Below, one piece after another: positions 63,859 through 64,000 of a stretch of 64,000 bases of DNA. Origin of the DNA: Planktothrix sp. FACHB-1365 (GTDB taxonomy: Bacteria > Cyanobacteriota > Cyanobacteriia > Cyanobacteriales > Microcoleaceae); NCBI RefSeq assembly GCF_014697575.1, contig NZ_JACJSC010000022.1, positions 45,383-109,382 of the forward strand, read 5' to 3'. Position 1 is the stretch's first letter. Each line of letters begins with the position of its first letter. Made by a program: the position numbers and the translations under genes. A model generated the notes under the pieces. The model saw only the letters and a program-made list of their open reading frames with translations. It did not search any database and was not told the origin of the DNA.

Positions 63859-64000
63859 GTAAGGCTTATATAAAAAGACAAGCTAGTAGCTTTTCACGCA
63901 TCATCTCAAAATTTTTGAAGCCATAGCTTTGACGAAGAATTAATTTGATCCGGTTATTTAATCCCTCCATGACTCCACTGGTTGTTCGATTAATAAAATA
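63834..64000 (-). mobile_element. ISL3-family insertion sequence, right end cut by window
   Basis: The element begins at about 63834 with GGCTCTC, the ISL3-type terminal start, and continues to the window edge. It holds the 3' end of the transposase gene at 63866-64000. Its other terminal repeat lies outside the window. Confidence 0.7.
63866..64000 (-). CDS. ISL3-family transposase, C-terminal end only
   Basis: On the minus strand, 44 codons from the window edge read INRTTSGVMEGLNNRIKLIL and YGFKNFEMMREKLLACLF, then a TAA at 63866-63868. The block N(R)T(T)xGxMEGxNNRIKLIxRxxYGFxNFxxMRxxL is the conserved end of the ISL3 transposase (DDE type). The rest of the gene is outside the window. It is directed away from the truncated gene at 63406. 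Confidence 0.88.
   Translation of the reverse strand, partial: YFINRTTSGVMEGLNNRIKLILRQSYGFKNFEMMREKLLACLFI

Overview
The window comes from a cyanobacterium, most likely a filamentous Oscillatoriales of the Planktothrix/Microcoleus type. This rests on photosystem II genes (psbB, psbT, a PAM68-type assembly factor), an orange carotenoid protein next to its fluorescence recovery protein, many HIP1 octamers (GCGATCGC), an AT-rich composition, 7-bp tandem repeats, and several families of short palindromic repeats. The genus is an inference; no rRNA or tRNA gene was seen.

Layout. 1-3966 (minus): a cut CBS-domain sensor protein, a receiver/histidine-kinase hybrid and lnt. 4187-13085 (plus): a tightly coupled, BGC-like run of MFS exporter, alpha/beta hydrolase with Cys in place of the nucleophilic Ser, BtrH-like acyltransferase, acyl carrier protein, AMP-forming ligase, membrane acyltransferase and GH13 alpha-amylase. 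I could not match this run to a known pathway and regard it as the most novel part of the window. 13193-26934 is mostly core metabolism and conserved cyanobacterial genes (gyrA, an HDAC-like hydrolase, cbiX, panB, metK) plus a large sensor kinase. 27221-28745 is ocp-frp. 29002-34135 holds a HAD phosphatase, rpsA, nrdR, psbT and psbB. 34409-42796 holds two retropepsin-like proteases, trpD, an L,D-transpeptidase, DAHP synthase, PAM68 and rpsO. 43015-48657 is an accessory island: a STAND NTPase with nearly identical TPR repeats, a PIN-type toxin-antitoxin pair, and orphan or broken toxin-antitoxin parts. 48780-60492 holds ruvA, a Cache/PAS histidine kinase, a flavoprotein, rubredoxin, a polysaccharide deacetylase, an RTX/FG-GAP protein followed by an SLH protein, and a methyltransferase. 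60845-64000 is accessory again: secreted and unknown proteins, an HTH/NB-ARC protein, and a gene cut by an ISL3 element.

How the genes work together. In the 4-13 kb run, stop/start overlaps tie the exporter to the hydrolase and the acyltransferase, ACP and ligase to one another. The logic resembles butirosin side-chain assembly: a ligase loads an ACP and a BtrH-like enzyme transfers the acyl group. The starch-binding-like tail on the hydrolase and the GH13 enzyme suggest that a glucan or glucoside is the acceptor, but this is unproven. OCP and FRP form a photoprotection unit.

Mobile DNA has shaped the window in small ways. IS200/IS605-type right-end relics lie at the 3' ends of frp and of the HAD gene, where one codes for the last 11 residues. 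A 52-bp repeat sits in frame inside lnt. An ISL3 copy interrupts the last gene.
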